DNA from: Enoplolaimus lenunculus
Lineage: Eukaryota > Nematoda > Enoplea > Enoplida > Thoracostomopsidae
Length of the DNA stretch: 64,000 bases
Assembly: GCA_030248215.1 (NCBI GenBank)
Contig: JASANG010004062.1
Location: 124,001-188,000, forward strand
Direction of reading: 5' to 3'
Shown: positions 11,101 to 19,800 of the stretch, one piece after another
Position numbering within the stretch: the stretch's first letter is position 1
Layout of the letters: every line of letters starts with the position of its first letter
The notes under the pieces: generated by a model
Seen by the model: the letters and a program-made list of their open reading frames with translations, nothing else
What the model was told of the DNA's origin: nothing
The model's database searches: none
Position numbers and translations under genes: made by a program

Positions 11101-12973
11101 TTCAAAGTTTCGAACTCAAATTGTTTGGTCCTGGAGTCATTTATGAGGTACAATTAGGGTTAATTGACATTTATCGACCTTAATTGTTTAGGGACTCTAT
11201 CCTCTTGCGGACTCTTATTAGGGATACGGACCCCTATTGATTGGGAGTCAAAATGGGCACCCCCTCTTATTACCGCCTCTTTTTCGGGTCACTACAGTAG
11301 GCATAAGCTCAGTTTGACGCTTAGGCTTAAAAAATGCTTTTACTACTGTTACTGCTTTGTTCTATAGATTGGTCCTGTCATTTAAGGTGAGACACGTATT
11401 AATATATATCTTTTCGTTTGCAATTCCGAGTAAATGCTGAGTGTTTTGTTTACAGTTTTGGCGGAAATATGTTATTGAACGTTGGACCAACCCATGACGG
11501 CCGAATAATTCCTATATTTGAGGAACGTCTCCGCCAATTTGGGTCATGGATGCGAACGAACGCCGAAGGTATTTACGGTACTAAACCGTGGATTTACCAG
11601 AACGACACCGTAACCCCGAATGTATGGTAAGATAACTTGTTGGTTCAATCGGTCCATGTAACGATCAGGGCGGAACGTTTTTCTGTGGGACCGCTTAGAT
11701 TAATTTTTTTGTTAAGGATGGGCTTAGGTTTAGATATAAGCTCATTCTTTACGCTTACACTGCAAAAAATGGTGAGTCAAATTGACTCTTTCCAAAATAG
11801 GCTTTTCCAGACTACGCAAACTGAGTCAAAGTCAACTCCGCCAGAGTCACATTTACTGCATTAACGGCTCTGCTCTATACATTGGCTGTTCAAAGTTTTT
11901 ACACCAGTCAAAGTGATTCCAATACTTTGTTGTACCAACATTTTAATGACACGCAGTCATATTCCATATCTATTATACACTGTTCTGAACAATTTTCAAA
12001 CTATAACTCGTGATGTTTAAGCATTATTGTGATATATTTACGTTTGTTTTGCAGTTATATTCTGCAAGACAGACTGCAAACCGATATGATATTCAACTAT
12101 AACTGTGTTCGTTACAGAATCACAGACCAAAGTCTAACTTGAAATACAACTGGGATCTTGCACAATAGCCCAAATTTTGGCCCATGTATAGAACAGGGCC
12201 GGAACAGCAGTATAAGCATAATCTTAAGCCTTAGCCTAAGCCTAGGCCTAAGCCTAAAAGCAAAAAATTAGTCTAAAGCTTAAACTGACTCTATTGTAGC
12301 CCCTTCGAAAAACGATCCGGCCCTGTTCTATACGTGGGCCCAAATTTTTATAGCTCAGGCTTAAGACGTAGGTTTAGCCTTTATGTTTTGGTGTGAAGAA
12401 AGCGTTACAAATGTTTACCATTGTAAACTCTGTTCAAATAATTATTATACCCCTGCAACTTGTACGCCAAGATTTAAAATTTGGTTTATCAATTTATACG
12501 AGTGTCGTCATTTCAAGTTTTAGGTTAAGGTTTTCGAGAATATATGGCTTGTATGCCGATGTAATTGCAGGTACACATCGAAATTGCATCATGACGTCAT
12601 GCTAACTTGGCGACATGGTCAATATAGAAGTTTTAATCCACAATTAGGTGGCAAATCAGTTACAGTGTATGCGGCGTTTTTAAACTGGCCTCCTTCAGAT
12701 GAAAAATTGGTCCTTGGCGCACCAACGGCTGGTCCTTCAACTAAGATCAGCATTTTAGGCTACGGATTTGGTGCCAAGGACCAAATTTTGAAATGGAAGC
12801 TCTTCAATGAAACGGTTAGCCCGTATGCTAACAAGACGGAAAGTGGGATTATAGTTGATTTGAGCGATATCAATTGGACTTTGTTGCCTAACACGTGGGC
12901 GTGGATGTTGAAATTGGAAAATTTAAAATACGATAGTCATGTTCCAGAAGTAGTCGATGTACAAGCTGGTTAA
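5179..12973 (+). CDS. Alpha-L-fucosidase (GH29), tandem copy A, 7 exons
   Basis: Exons: 5179-5516, 6711-6951, 7699-7832, 9603-9700, 10406-10538, 11456-11626, 12571-12973. They join in frame to 505 codons plus stop, close to the family's 460-500 residues. GH29 retaining enzymes remove terminal L-fucose from glycans in lysosomes or outside the cell. A hydrophobic N-terminus ([20 protein letters not shown]) looks like a signal peptide. Conserved blocks are GIFMHWG (His47), [10 protein letters not shown] (118-125 region), WGDGDW with the predicted nucleophile Asp215, [15 protein letters not shown], and the C-terminal beta domain (YAAFLNWP). Two oddities: His-His of the usual KHHEG is His-Leu (residue 122), and the usual SLFEW-type segment reads CQLENVH (169-175). 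Exon 3 ends in a GC donor (AG|GCAAGT). Copy B, 3.9 kb downstream on the same strand, shares every intron phase. It could be active with altered specificity or a catalytically weakened paralogue. ATG 5179 was chosen because the frame lacks an earlier ATG. Introns are packed with MITEs. Confidence 0.88.
5563..5747 (-). mobile_element. GGCC MITE type 1 in intron 1 of fucosidase A, rearranged
   Basis: It begins ATGTAAAGATCAAGAGTGTA and ends CCCTGTTATATACATTGGC, with CTTAGG hexamers. The left part is disturbed (GCTATTGGTTTCCAATAG). Confidence 0.6.
5749..6163 (+). mobile_element. hAT-type MITE with CCGGAA hexamer arrays
   Basis: The termini CAGGGTGCAACCGGAATT are perfectly inverted at the two ends. 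The element is flanked by a perfect 8-bp target duplication ATTGGCAC (5741-5748 and 6164-6171). Subterminal arrays of CCGGAA (ACCGGAACCGGAACCGG) flank an AT-rich core. CAGGG termini plus 8-bp duplication are hAT hallmarks. No transposase is encoded. Confidence 0.85.
6338..6575 (+). mobile_element. GGCC MITE type 1 in intron 1 of fucosidase A
   Basis: It has AAAGAACAGGGGTGGAACAG at the left, several CCTAAG hexamer runs, and ACCGTTCCGCCCCTGATATT at the right. It lies about 135 bases before exon 2. Confidence 0.75.
7184..7345. repeat. GC-rich CCGTCCGTCACC palindromic element
   Basis: GGCACCGTCCGTCACCCGTC on the left is mirrored by GGTGACGGACGGTGACG on the right around a short AT-rich centre (ATTACTCAGGTACGATACC). 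Relatives lie at 18964, 39170 and 46460. Confidence 0.65.
7945..8183. repeat. Long inverted-repeat element (GGCCAATCTGCTATT)
   Basis: The left arm TCGTAGGCCAATCTGCTATT is repeated in reverse at the right (AATAGCAGATTGGCCTACGA), with a further GGCCTAGRCCAATT inverted pair inside. It lies in intron 3 of fucosidase A. A relative, split by another element, is at 52572-53481. Confidence 0.75.
8184..8341 (+). mobile_element. GGCC MITE type 1 (left end truncated)
   Basis: It starts at AACAGGGCCGTCACAGTAGT, directly against the inverted-repeat element, and ends GTCCCTGATCTCTACATG. Confidence 0.65.
8622..9000 (-). mobile_element. GGCC MITE type 1 interrupted by a type 2 copy
   Basis: The left part (GGCCCGTGTATAAAGATCAG, CTTAGG body) resumes at 8946 (CTTATGCTTAGGAATATGCT) and ends CGGCCCTGGTCTATATA. 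A complete type 2 element sits between. Confidence 0.75.
8744..8945 (+). mobile_element. GGCC MITE type 2 nested in type 1
   Basis: The ends are GACCAATATTACTTTAAGGG and AAAATAACATGGGCC. It is flanked by a perfect 8-bp target duplication CGTACACT (8736-8743, 8946-8953), created in the body of the older type 1 copy. Confidence 0.85.
9255..9491. mobile_element. Palindromic MITE (CACTGCAAAAAATGGTG)
   Basis: CACTGCAAAAAATGGTGCGT at the left is inverted as CACCATTTTTTGCAGTG at the right. The interior is made of GAGTCAAATTCGACTC-type palindromes. It lies in intron 3 of fucosidase A, and part of the left arm is duplicated (GTCTAAAATAGGCTTTTCC twice). Confidence 0.8.
9995..10178 (-). mobile_element. 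GGCC MITE type 1 in intron 4 of fucosidase A
   Basis: It runs from ATTAAGATCAGAGGCGAAAC through CTTAGG hexamers to GTTACGGCCCTGTTTTGG. Confidence 0.65.
10606..10795 (-). mobile_element. GGCC MITE type 1 in intron 5 of fucosidase A
   Basis: The ends are GGCCCATGTATAGAACGGGG and CCCTGTTCTATACATG, with a CTTAGG-rich body. Confidence 0.8.
10822..11375 (-). mobile_element. GGCC MITE type 1 split by a type 3 element
   Basis: The left part CCCAAAGATCAAGGGCGGAA stops at 10878, and the body resumes at about 11301 (CATAAGCTCAGTTTGACGCT), ending at TTGTTCTATAGATTGG. Confidence 0.7.
10879..11300 (+). mobile_element. Type 3 MITE nested in type 1
   Basis: It contains GGGGACTGATAATTATTTGG, TTACTGGCTGTTATTTATTT and the right end TTTCGGGTCACTACAGTA. 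The left terminal bases are degraded. Confidence 0.7.
11651..11886 (-). mobile_element. GGCC MITE type 1 with a nested half palindromic element
   Basis: The left end GGTCCATGTAACGATCAGGG and right end GGCTCTGCTCTATACATTGG flank bases 11759-11858, which are the left half of the CACTGCAAAAAATGGTGAGT element. It lies in intron 6 of fucosidase A. Confidence 0.7.
12179..12340 (+). mobile_element. GGCC MITE type 1 with perfect 8-bp duplication
   Basis: The ends GGCCCATGTATAGAACAGGG and CCCTGTTCTATACGTGGGCC are inverted repeats. The 8-bp target duplication CAAATTTT occurs at 12171-12178 and 12341-12348. Confidence 0.9.
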
Positions 12974-13054
12974 CAATTTTGGTTATGCATGATCTTATAT
13001 ATATTAGACAATTGCAATTTCAATTTTTGTTTTTAAATTAGAGCTAGTTCATCT

Positions 13055-13202
13055 TGCTAGGGGTGGCGAGAAAATTTTCAGGAGCGGCATACGAGGACTT
13101 TCGCTGACTTACAAGCAAAGTGGAAAATAGGAGAGCCAAAATTTTTCCAGGTGGCAATCAGCCTCCCTGGGACGACCCTCCCTTTGGCTACGGGCACGAT
13201 TT
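13055..13202 (+). mobile_element. GTAGCC-type MITE
   Basis: It has CTTGCTAGGGGTGGCGAGAA, ACTTACAAGCAAAGTGGAAA and the right end CCCTTTGGCTACGGGC. This layout recurs at 16650, 35099, 61193 and 62548. Confidence 0.65.
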
Positions 13203-13691
13203 AGGATCAAAAATTAACTTGTTGAGAAGTATAAAAATTAATGTAACATTATTCATGCTTATTTTATGAGCTTAGTCAAACGATGTTAATTTTAATAAGC
13301 ATTTTGACTTAAATTTTTTAAGATTTTAAAAATCTTAGGCCTCTTCTTGGCTACGGGCCTGCAGGATGGTTAATCCTTGATCCGGCGTTTAAACTGAAGC
13401 GTTGCTAACTGATTGACGAATTCATGTGATTTCGCCATTGTATTAAACAAAATGTGATATTTCGTTAATTATCAAAAAGCTGGCAAGATACGTGTAGCAA
13501 AATGTTCAGTACAAATTGATTGTGTTATTATTAAAGCACTACTTGGTTGAGCCCATCAGCTTAAGCTTAATGCCCACTGAAAACTGGCCGACCCTCATCT
13601 ATACAACGACGGGAAAATTTTAAACCGAGTCCTGGTTTCTAAAACTTTGTTAGAATATCAATAATGTTATCTTTAAATTGTTATTGACACT

Positions 13692-13887
13692 GGTCAGCGT
13701 AAAGAACAGCGACAGAAGAGTATTATAAGCATATTCCTAAGCCTAAACCTTAGCCTAAGCGTAAGAATTAGCGTATTCCTAAGCCTAAGCCTAAGCCTAA
13801 GCCAAGCAAAAAAATTAGTCTAAAAGTTAAGCTTATTGTTTTCTAGTGCCAAAGAAAACCATTCCGCCTCTGATCTTTACACGGGCC
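13692..13887 (+). mobile_element. GGCC MITE type 1 with perfect 8-bp duplication
   Basis: The ends are GGTCAGCGTAAAGAACAGCG and CTGATCTTTACACGGGCC. The duplication TTGACACT lies at 13684-13691 and 13888-13895. Confidence 0.88.
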
Positions 13888-15026
13888 TTGACACTGAAGT
13901 GATATGGAAAATATTTTTTCAGCTGAAACCTCAAAGAGTAGTACCAACTGAAATATTTCAAAGTTTGTTTTTAAATTATCAACCAGGGTAGCTTTCGTAG
14001 AAAAAATGTAAGCGTAAAAAAGAAAAAATGCTGAATATGGTGCGCATAAACGGTTTACTGAAGCTCATTTCCTTTATTCATTTATTACCTTCATTCGAGA
14101 CCACGTTTTATCGATTCAATCAATTTCACAGTCTGTTTCAATTTTTTTGCAATTTTCGTTTGCAGCCCTTGTGAAGTATTTACTATCCAATTAAGAAAAT
14201 ATAAAAAGAAATGTGTTCAGATTCTATCTGGGCAAAATCTGGGACATGCGGGCCTGAGAGGGCGAGTCCTGGACCTGGGTCAAACTGTTAGACGCGAATT
14301 GACATGATGGAGCCGTCCTGTGTTGAAATTTTATCACCTTAGCTCGTTCATAAGCAGCCGGGCGTTTTGTTCAGTATTTTAAATCAGAAAGTGAAATATA
14401 CGCTTACGAAAGTCACTTGCTTGCACTCAAAAAGATACTACGTTTATCTGCATATAAACCTCTTCAAACTAACACGGAAAACAGCCCATAGCAATTGTAC
14501 CCCAGTCTGAATAGTGAAACTGAGAATCAGTTTACTCATCTGACTTTTCAAGCACGCATTTCCAGCAATACTATTACATTGCAGTAATATTCAGAATAAA
14601 TTGCGACATCCATCACACTATTTACCTCTGCTTGGACTGGAAATTTTTATGGATCCCGAACTGTATATGAACGTTTGAAATTAAAATGTTTGTCTTCTCT
14701 TCGAACGCTAGGAAACCTACCGCGGATCACAATTGCGCAAAAACCAGGTTGATTGCAACTCGGCTAACGAGCTAAAGAGTGAGAGAAGCTTATGTTAAGA
14801 TTACCATTATTCTGGCAAGATAATCTGTCTTGAGCTATTTGTTGTTGAGTTCAATTTGTACTGCATTTGAGATTCTTCTACTGTCGGTAAGTTTAACTTG
14901 CAATCGAAGAGGTTACCAGATTGGAATAAGCCATTGTTTTAACAGTTTATGCTGTGAAATTTGCAACTGAAAACGTTCCTGTGTTAAATAATAACACAAT
15001 TCAGCGTTAGTTGATTGTACAATCTG

Positions 15027-15226
15027 CACTGAAAAAAATGGTGAGTCCAATTGATTCTTTCCAAAGTATGCACTACGGGACTACACAAACTATGTCAAAT
15101 TCGACTCCGCCAGAGCCAAACGTGCGATTAAGATTTGACTATGGCAAAGTCAAATTTGACTCAGTTTCTGCAGTCCCGTAGAGCCTATTTTGGAGCGAGT
15201 CAATTTGACTTACCATTTTTTGCAGT
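15027..15226. mobile_element. Palindromic MITE (CACTG...CAGTG)
   Basis: GCACTGAAAAAAATGGTGAG and TTACCATTTTTTGCAGT are inverted ends. The interior holds GAGTCAAATTTGACTC-like palindromes. Confidence 0.8.
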
Positions 15227-15277
15227 ATGCATCTTAATTGAGCGTCATCTAAAAGCTGGTTTATAAGCATTTTCACC

Positions 15278-15476
15278 AATGTAAGCAACAGGCACGGAAC
15301 ATTATTATAAGCTTATTCCTATAAGCCTAAGCCTAAGCCTAAGCTTAAGCGTAAGAATGTGTTTATTCTTAAGCCTAAGCCTAAGCCTAAGTGAAGCCAA
15401 AAATTAGCCTAAAGCGTAAGCTTATTCTATTCTACTCCAACAGGAAAACGTTCCGCTCCTGATCTTTACAAGGGCC
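15278..15476 (+). mobile_element. GGCC MITE type 1
   Basis: It runs from ACCAATGTAAGCAACAGGCA to GATCTTTACAAGGGCC and carries three CCTAAG hexamer runs. Confidence 0.75.
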
Positions 15477-15963
15477 AGCATTTTTTCACTATAAGTTTGT
15501 AATTAGGCAACGTGGTCTATAAATCATCTTCAGACTCATCTGGCGTTTTGGTAGGTTTAGGCAAATCAGATGTTCGATTGAAAGCAATAAATTTTGCAGA
15601 ATACAGAATGTTCAAGGATGTGTAACGCAGTAGTATTCATGTGCACGTTTACAAGCGTATTAAACAATGAATGATACAATTTCAACAAGGCGGTAGCCAG
15701 TTGACCTTACACGAGAAGATGGAATATTTTTTAGAGAAGCATACATGGGTTTGCGGATAATTGACCAGCAAAATTGAAACTTTTCCTATAGCAGGGCTCA
15801 AATTATTGCTGAACGGTTGAACCACACTAAAACCACGGGACCGAATTTGAAACAAAAACAACTTTGTATATGTCTAAAATATTGCTTTGTTTATTTTTCG
15901 AAGTCTGTCTGACATTTTTTTCGCCGTCAAATTTCAATGCACGAAAACTGCATATTCTGTAAC

Positions 15964-16172
15964 GCAGTGGCGGATCCAGTAATTTATGACGGCAGACGGG
16001 CTGGCGAAAGTTACGAAATGCAATTTTTACTGTATGCTATATATGTGACAATTTTTTTGAGGGGATATTTTTTGAGATCGGGACTTGGCCATTTTGTCGC
16101 AAGCAATTTTCTGACGGGGGAGCATGCGCTCCCCTCGGGATCTTCTGGGGTCGTAAAGTTGCTCATAAAGTG
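15964..16172 (+). mobile_element. GGATCC-type MITE
   Basis: The left end AGTGGCGGATCCAGTAATTT is followed by CAATTTTTACTGTATGCTAT and a right part TTTTCTGACGGGGGAGCATG. It is closely related to 17607-17803. Confidence 0.6.
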
Positions 16173-16462
16173 TTGTAAGCTGTTGCGATATGCAGTGTGC
16201 GATCACGGTTATAAACTGTTTACACATGGATGTGGAAGGGACAGCGCCTTTCCTGGCGGTCGTCCATGTGTAAAAATTTGAAGCCTTAGATTTAATTGCT
16301 AACGTTCTATTTACGAAAACTACCTGCCACGCCATGAATGCAAAAAATATGTAAAATCAAATGCCGGATTGTTTACTAATTTGTCGGTATATGTGCACGG
16401 TAAAAGTGTATATAGAGAATATATTGTCATACATGTGAAGACATATACCGGAATATAAAGTT

Positions 16463-16552
16463 GTTGCAGTCGACCACATGGTGTGTAGTGGTAGCATGCT
16501 TGACTCGAGTCCAAAACCGCCGACGTTCAATTCCCAGTGTGGTTGATACTTA
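16463..16552 (+). pseudogene. tRNA-like sequence
   Basis: GTGTAGTGGTAGCATGC resembles an A box and GTTCAATTCCC a B box. The flanks ACCACAT and GTGTGGT can pair over seven bases like an acceptor stem. The D and anticodon arms do not fold cleanly, so I treat it as a tRNA pseudogene or SINE head. Confidence 0.3.
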
Positions 16553-16649
16553 ACTGTGAGCAAACCTTCGAACAGGGATCGTGCAGATCGTATAATTTCA
16601 ACGTTATTCATTCAGTCAGACAGAATTTCAAACAGGCCCGAAGCCAATC

Positions 16650-16797
16650 AACCTTGCTAGTGGGGAGCTAAAAATGATTCAGGATGGGCATTTAAAGGTT
16701 TTCAGTGACTTACAAACAAGTTGAAAACTTTCAGGGGGCCAAAATTTTTTCGAGAGGGGCTGAGCCCCCCTGGCCCCGCCTTGGCTACGGGTCCGAT
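16650..16797 (+). mobile_element. GTAGCC-type MITE just upstream of fucosidase B
   Basis: It has CCTTGCTAGTGGGGAGCTAA, GACTTACAAACAAGTTGAAA and the right end CCGCCTTGGCTACGGGTCCG. It ends about 65 bases before the ATG of fucosidase B. Confidence 0.65.
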
Positions 16798-16861
16798 TTC
16801 AAAGTTTGAAACGTTCGTCGAAGTCAAATATGGTGATATTGTTCTGTTTAAAAGAGTTAAA

Positions 16862-19800
16862 ATGTTATATAAATTATTACTTGTTTCAAGTATAACCATT
16901 GTTTTTCCAACTTCGCTATGTTCCTACAGCCCAGATTGGCAGTCACTCGACAGTAGACCGTTGCCTACTTGGTACGACGAAGGAAAGCTGGGCATATTTA
17001 TGCACTGGGGTGTGTATTCGTATCTTGGCATGGGCGCATGGTTTTGGTATCAATGGGAAGCCCAAAAGCGGCCTGATTTGGTTCAATTTATGAAACAAAA
17101 TTATTCACCGCGAATGCAATATCCACAGTTTGCCAACGATTTCACAGCGGCGTTCTTTGATGCAGACCGATGGGCAAAACTGGTTCAGGCTTCTGGTGCG
17201 AGGTATTGAAAGTTCCGGCTAAAATGCTAGGGTGTTTTCGATTATCGACCATAGCGGGCGGTTGCGCAGAAATGGTTGAATTTTGAATTTTTTGTATATT
17301 TGAGCTTGGCATGACTCTTTTACTGATTATTCAACGCCCGAAATTGAATTTTTGAAACATTCGAGTTTCAAGTTCCTAAGGTAAATATGTTTTCTAAGAA
17401 AGTGAATTCTACTTGTAACTTATTTTATGAGCATAGAGATTTGAAGTACAAATTTTTGGTGATTTCATTTATTTTATATTAAGACACGCAATAGATGTTT
17501 TAATTTTTTTGTGACATAAACACTGTGGTTTTCTATTTTAGATGCAAAAACTAACCCACTACATAAAAAAACGTGCAAACTATCACTGTTTGGTTGCTTT
17601 CATTTCAGGTGTCGGCGGATTCAGAAATTTCTGATTAGGGGGCGGGCTGAATAAAAGTTATGAAACACAATTTTTACTGTATGCTATATAATGCATATGC
17701 TAAATTACCTGAAAGGCAAGAATTGTAATGCAAGGGACCTTACCATTTTATCACAAAAACTTTTCTGACGGGGGCCTACGCGCCCCCCTCTGGATCCGCT
17801 AATGATTTCAGATACTACGTACTAACAAGCAAGCATCACGAGGGTTTCACACTGTGGCCCAGCAATTATTCGTTCACATGGAATTCACGTGACACTGGTC
17901 CTGGACGTGATTTGGTCGGCGAATTGCGGTCTGCTTTTGATCGTTCTGCACCAGACGTTAAATTTGGCCTGTACTATTCACTATTTGAATGGCTTCATCC
18001 ACTGTTCATTGGTGATAAGGCGACAAATTTTACACGAAATGAATATGTTAAAGTATTCACTCAATTTAAAAACTAGTGCAAGCCGCTTAAGTCGTAGAAT
18101 CAAACATTACTGTAGTGAGCCGAATAAGATGGGGATAATAAGGGGGTTCTCTTTTTGCGTCCCTCAAAGACCCTATCAAAAAGCAAGAACAAAATACGCA
18201 TAATGTCAGGACCATTAAATTTGAGTGCAAACTTGGACCCGAATAATCAAAAACAACAAAAAACCATATTAGAGTCCTGCATTTTTCCAATTGCACAAAG
18301 TCCCGTTCAATAGGAGTCCGTATCTGTAATAAGAGTCTGTAAGCGGATAGAGTCCCTAAACCATAATTAGAGTCCATAAATGTCATTTTTTCCAAAGTGT
18401 AACGCATAAATGATCAGGACCAATTAAATTTGAGTGCAAAGCGTTAAAGCATACTTAAGTTTTGAAAGTACGTTCCTACATATAACATTGAGTTATAGCC
18501 AAGGTTTCAATACAAAACAAACGTTTAATTCAACGAATAGTTGCAATACCCGATATATATTAGTAACGAATGGCGGGTTAAAAATAAATAACAGTCCGTA
18601 ACCGAATAACAGGTTGGTATCCGCTGGAGAGGCCAATTAAATATCAGTCCCCTCTTCTTATTCGGGTCACTACAGTACTAACAGTATGTGGTCAGTAAAG
18701 AAAATTGCTTGCTAAAAATACAGTGAACGTAAAATTGTGGTCAATCAAACCAACAAACCATATGTAGCAAACTTTATGTTTTCATCGAGAAATAGCGAAT
18801 TAAACTAAAATACTGGTCAAGCATTTTAAGTATTTTAAGATTTGTAAATTCGGGTTTCAAATTCATTCTAAAGTTTTATCGTTCCGGCTACAAAAGATTT
18901 ATTTTTTTATTCCCATCACTAGAGTTCACCTGTTATAAATGCCATATCAGTTTTGATTATAAGGGTTGCGCTATAGCTTTTTGATGTGCGGCGCTGTCCG
19001 TCACCCGTACGGTACTGTCCGGCGCTATCCATCACCGTCCGTCACCGTGCAGTATCGTACGCAAATAGCTCAAGTACTATAACGTATGGTACGAACGGTG
19101 ATGTACGGCGCCGTACGAATGACGCACGGTGACGGACGGCGCCGTACGGTGACGCACGGTGACTCACGGAGCCGGACGTCGAGTATCGCGCAACCCATAC
19201 ACTTTAATTTTAGGCGTACATGACCGTTATAACTATATTAACGCGTTGTGTATTGTTTCAAAATGTTCACAAATACTTGTCAAAAATCAACAAGTTCAAT
19301 TTCCAAAGCTAAGTATTCAATACGGTTGCAAACGAATCTTCTTTAATAAACAAAAGTGAAATCAAAGCAAAAACTTTGCCGCCGTCTAAAAAATGATAAC
19401 ACATTTTGACCAAAAAAATGAAATTTAATCCGAGTTTATTGAAACCGTTTTGGCAATGCAACATTTTGTTTTGTATTTTAGCACGTTTCAATGCCTCAAT
19501 TGCTCGAACTGATCAATACGTATCGGCCGGAAGTTTTATGGGGCGATGGCGATTGGTGGGGATCTTCTTCGTACTGGAATACAACACATTTCATCGCTTG
19601 GCTATACAATAGCAGGTAAGTCAGGTCACTAAATTCTGTTTAGATGCACGGCCGGAGCAGCCACCCCACATACCCCCATTTGGAGGCCCCCACCTCTAAA
19701 CGGGCCCCCACCCTAACCGGTTGAAACAATAACCGTTTAAGTTTTAAAATGCGTCTGGCTTCTGGCTCGCTTTGCTCGCGAGTTTGGGGGCGTCCACCCT

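Larger units (their letters stand above)
12974..16861. other. Intergenic region between the two fucosidase genes
   Basis: It holds dispersed elements (listed separately) and, at 13888-15026, more than 1 kb of AT-rich DNA in which I recognise nothing. No canonical AATAAA lies close behind the fucosidase A stop. Confidence 0.6.

Noticed and set aside
16027-16335. Frames of about 102-114 codons on both strands
   Set aside because: They lie over a GGATCC-type MITE and its flank.
16721-16861. Upstream extension of fucosidase B
   Set aside because: The in-frame sequence before 16862 is largely the body and end of a GTAGCC-type MITE.
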